Below, piece after piece: positions 61,592 through 64,000 of a DNA stretch of 64,000 nucleotides. Both the position numbers and the translations under genes were made by a program. Position 1 is the first letter of the stretch, and the number at the start of each line of letters is the position of its first letter. This DNA comes from Cryptosporangium phraense (GTDB lineage Bacteria > Actinomycetota > Actinomycetes > Mycobacteriales > Cryptosporangiaceae): the NCBI RefSeq assembly GCF_006912135.1, contig NZ_VIRS01000008.1, positions 186,001 to 250,000 of the forward strand, in the 5' to 3' direction. Below the pieces are notes generated by a model, which was not told where the DNA came from, did not search any database, and was given only the letters and a program-made list of their open reading frames with translations.

Positions 61592-63685
61592 TCAGGCCGG
61601 CAGGCTGGCTACACCAGGGGCCAGGAAACGCTGGCCGGTGACTTTTTCCGAGACACCGGACCGGTCCAGGTACGGCGTGATTCCGCCGAGGTGGAACGGC
61701 CAGCCGGCGCCGAGGATCATGCACAGGTCGATGTCCTGGGCCGCCGCGACGACGCCCTCGTCGAGCATCAAGCGGATCTCCTCGGCCAGCGCGGCCACCG
61801 CCCGCTCGCGGATCTCGTCCGCGGTCGGCCCGCCGCCCCGCGGACCGTAGAGCGCCGCCACCTCCGGGTCGACGACCGGCGCGCCGGTCGACCAGTCGAG
61901 GAACGCGGTCTTCTTCGCGTCGACGACCTTGCGCATGTTCTCGGACACGTAGAACCGCGACGGGTAGGCGCCGTGCAGCGTCTCCGAGACGTGCAGCCCG
62001 ATCGCCGGCCCGACCAGCTGGAGCAGCAGGAGCGGGCTCATCGGCAGCCCGAGCGGCTCGAGCGCCCGGTCGGCCTCCAGGAAGTCGGTGCCCTCGTCGA
62101 TCGCCCGCGTGACCTCACCCAGGAACCGCGTGAGCAGCCGGTTCACCACGAACGCGGGCGCGTCCTTCACCAGCACGCACGACTTGCCGAGCGTCCGGCC
62201 GACCGCGAACGCGGTGGCCAGCGAGGCGTCGTCGGTCCGGGTCGCCCGGACGATCTCCAGCAACGGCAGCACCGCGACCGGGTTGAAGAAGTGGAACCCG
62301 ACCACCCGCTCCGGGTGCTGGAGCTTCGAGGCCATCTCCGAGACCGAGAGCGACGACGTGTTCGTCGCGAGCACGCACGTCGGCGAGACCACGGCCTCGA
62401 CCTCGGCGAACACCTGCTGCTTGACGCCGATCTCCTCGAACACGGCCTCGATGACGAAGTCCGCGTCGGCGAACGCGTCCTTGGTCAGCGAGCCGGTCAC
62501 CAGGGCCTTCAGCCGGTTGGCCTTGTCGGGCGACACCCGGCCGCGCGAGAGCAGCTTCTCGATCTCGGCGTGCACGTACCCGACGCCCTTGTCCAGCCGC
62601 GACTGATCGAGGTCGGTGAGCACCACCGGCACCTCGAGCTTGCGCGCGAACAGCAGCGCGAGCTGACCGGCCATCAGACCGGCCCCCACGACACCGACCT
62701 TGGTGACCGGCCGGGCCAGCGACCGGTCCGGCACTCCGACCGGCCGCTTCGCGCGCTTCTGCACGAGGTCGAACGAGTACAGCCCGGCCCGGAGCTCGTC
62801 GCTCATGATCAGGTCGGCCAGCGCCTCGTCCTCGTCGGCGGTGCCGTTCTCGAACGTCGAGGTCTTGGCCGCGGCGATCAGGTCGAGCGCCCGGTAGGGC
62901 GACGGCGAGGCCCCGTGCACCTTTCCGTCGGCGACGGCGCGGCCCCAAGCCACGGCGTCGTCCCAGGCCTGCCCCCGGTCGACCTCCGGACGGGTGACGA
63001 CGACGTCACCCCGCAGCACACCGGCGGCCCACTCCAGCGACCGCTCGAGGAAGTCGGCCGGCTCGAACATCACGTCGCCGATGCCCAGCTCGAGGTACTG
63101 CTTCGGCTTGAGCATCTTGTTCTGGTTGAGCGCGTTCTCGACGATCACCGTCACCGCGTTGCCGGCGCCGATCAGGTTCGGCAGCAGCCAGGTGCCGCCC
63201 CAGCCCGGTACCAGCCCGAGGAACACCTCGGGCAGGGCCAGCGCGGCCGCTCCGGACGAGATCGTCCGGTAGTCGCAGTGCAGGCCGATCTCGATGCCGC
63301 CGCCCATCGCCGCGCCGTTGACGAACGCGAACGTCGGCACGGACGCGTTGCGCAGCCGGGCGAAGACCCGGTGCCCGAGCCGCCCGATCTCCAGCGCCTG
63401 GTCGCGGCCGGTGATCCGGGGCACCCCGTCCAGGTCGGCCCCGACCGCGAACACGAACGGCTTGCCGGTCACCGCGATCGCCTCGACGCCCGGAGTGTGG
63501 GCCTCGATCTCGTCGATCGCCGCGTCCAGCGACGCCAGCCCACCCGGGCCGAACGTCGACGGGCGGGTGTGGTCCTTGCCGTTGTCCAGCGTGATCAGCG
63601 CGATCTCGCCGTCCAGACCGGGCAGGTTCAGGAACCGGACGTGGGCCTCGGTGACGACCTCGTCGGCGAATTCAGGGGTGGTCAC
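61592..63685 (-). CDS. fadB: fatty-acid oxidation multifunctional protein: enoyl-CoA hydratase/3-hydroxyacyl-CoA dehydrogenase
   Basis: A 697-residue two-domain enzyme. The N-terminal crotonase part (about 1-190) has NGAAMGGGIEIGLHCDYR and the second catalytic Glu in ALPEVFLGLVPGWGG. The dehydrogenase begins near residue 315 with the NAD loop VGVVGAGLMAGQLALL, and the catalytic His lies in GFHFFNPVAVLPLLEIV. A C-terminal helical domain completes it. Carries out steps two and three of beta-oxidation. The GTG overlaps the thiolase stop as GTGA (63682-63685), giving a fadA-fadB operon order. Confidence 0.95.
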   Translation of the reverse strand: MTTPEFADEVVTEAHVRFLNLPGLDGEIALITLDNGKDHTRPSTFGPGGLASLDAAIDEIEAHTPGVEAIAVTGKPFVFAVGADLDGVPRITGRDQALEIGRLGHRVFARLRNASVPTFAFVNGAAMGGGIEIGLHCDYRTISSGAAALALPEVFLGLVPGWGGTWLLPNLIGAGNAVTVIVENALNQNKMLKPKQYLELGIGDVMFEPADFLERSLEWAAGVLRGDVVVTRPEVDRGQAWDDAVAWGRAVADGKVHGASPSPYRALDLIAAAKTSTFENGTADEDEALADLIMSDELRAGLYSFDLVQKRAKRPVGVPDRSLARPVTKVGVVGAGLMAGQLALLFARKLEVPVVLTDLDQSRLDKGVGYVHAEIEKLLSRGRVSPDKANRLKALVTGSLTKDAFADADFVIEAVFEEIGVKQQVFAEVEAVVSPTCVLATNTSSLSVSEMASKLQHPERVVGFHFFNPVAVLPLLEIVRATRTDDASLATAFAVGRTLGKSCVLVKDAPAFVVNRLLTRFLGEVTRAIDEGTDFLEADRALEPLGLPMSPLLLLQLVGPAIGLHVSETLHGAYPSRFYVSENMRKVVDAKKTAFLDWSTGAPVVDPEVAALYGPRGGGPTADEIRERAVAALAEEIRLMLDEGVVAAAQDIDLCMILGAGWPFHLGGITPYLDRSGVSEKVTGQRFLAPGVASLPA

Positions 63686-64000
63686 TTGGTTCCCTCCCAG
63701 TTCGGGTTCTCCCAGATGACCGCCCCGCCCATGCCGATGCCGATGCACATCGCGGTCAGGCCGTACCGCACGTCCGGACGCTCGGCGAAGTGCCGGGCGA
63801 GCTGCGTGAACAGCCGCACGCCGGAGGACGCCAGCGGGTGTCCGATCGCGATCGCGCCACCCCAGGGGTTCACGCGCTCGTCGTCGTCGGCAATGCCGAA
63901 GTGGTCGAGCAACGCGAGGACCTGCACCGCGAACGCCTCGTTGAGCTCGAACAGGCCGATGTCGTCGATCGTCAGACCGGCCTTGGCCAGCGCCTTCTCG
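63682..64000 (-). CDS. fadA: acetyl-CoA acyltransferase (thiolase), C-terminal part, truncated by window edge
   Basis: Only the last 105 codons are visible; the gene continues beyond the right edge. LFELNEAFAVQVLAL, the catalytic His in GGAIAIGHPLASSG and the catalytic Cys in CIGIGMGGAV are diagnostic of thiolases. It performs the last step of beta-oxidation and is coupled to fadB by a 4-nt overlap. Confidence 0.92.
   Translation of the reverse strand, partial: EKALAKAGLTIDDIGLFELNEAFAVQVLALLDHFGIADDDERVNPWGGAIAIGHPLASSGVRLFTQLARHFAERPDVRYGLTAMCIGIGMGGAVIWENPNWEGTK

Overview
This window is chromosomal DNA from a high-GC Gram-positive bacterium (Actinomycetota). The evidence is the very high GC, heavy GTG start use, an actinobacterial bcc/aa3 respiratory cluster (ctaC-ctaF, ctaE-qcrCAB), whiA, and mannosyltransferase PimB. 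From memory, two blocks match conserved actinobacterial gene orders. Positions 3.5-37.5 kb follow the neighbourhood known in Mycobacterium tuberculosis as Rv2182c-Rv2204c (acyltransferase, ArsA, SRPBCC, fadD15, pimB, DnaQ/GIY-YIG nuclease, trpD, ctaE-qcrCAB, ctaC/ctaF, adoK, erpA). Positions 44-56 kb follow uvrC-rapZ-yvcK-whiA ... gap-pgk-tpiA. A non-mycobacterial filamentous lineage (Frankia/Cryptosporangium/Kineospora-like) seems plausible, but I cannot fix the genus.

Layout. 0-8 kb: an ABC ATPase tail, a DUF3043 membrane protein, nadA, glycerate kinase, erpA, adoK, a TusA/cysteine desulfurase pair, and ctaC-ctaF. 8-16.5 kb: a nucleotidyltransferase, trpD with a receiver-like protein, ctaG, ctaE-qcrC-qcrA-qcrB, a stand-alone RAM-domain protein and a Nudix hydrolase. 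16.5-23 kb: two gene-poor stretches full of G/C-rich tandem repeats, on either side of three genes: a DnaQ/GIY-YIG nuclease, an NYN-domain protein and a small CxxC protein. 23-39 kb: an M48 protease and pimB, two two-component systems, fadD15, a metallophosphoesterase-SRPBCC-ArsA operon, glucokinase, an EEP phosphatase, a lipase and an acyltransferase. 39-44 kb: a large zinc-ribbon/adenylate cyclase/AAA/TPR protein, a small ORF and a Crp-family regulator with an apparently intact cAMP pocket. 44-56.5 kb: uvrC-rapZ-yvcK-whiA, two flavin enzymes, an Hsp70-WD40 fusion, gap-pgk-tpiA and a thiamine pyrophosphokinase-like gene. 56-64 kb: a four-gene ABC-2 exporter operon, two tandem Uma2 nuclease-fold genes and the fadA-fadB beta-oxidation operon, which runs off the end.

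Most of the window is conserved housekeeping: electron transport (cytochrome bcc and aa3 subunits without ctaD), Fe-S and sulfur handling, glycolysis, fatty-acid activation and oxidation, and PIM lipid synthesis. Many neighbours are joined by 4-nt ATGA/GTGA overlaps, implying translational coupling. Several genes without a Shine-Dalgarno sequence have a TANNNT-like -10 box 6-8 nt before the start codon, the arrangement expected for leaderless mRNAs.

The most interesting unexplained material is: the cyclase / 58-aa protein / Crp module with a Crp-like half-palindrome between them; the Hsp70-WD40 fusion; the repeat arrays around the nuclease genes; and perfect palindromes at the fadD15 and ABC-operon promoters, with a near-perfect one at the nucleotidyltransferase gene. 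I found no transposase, integrase, CRISPR array, rRNA or tRNA.
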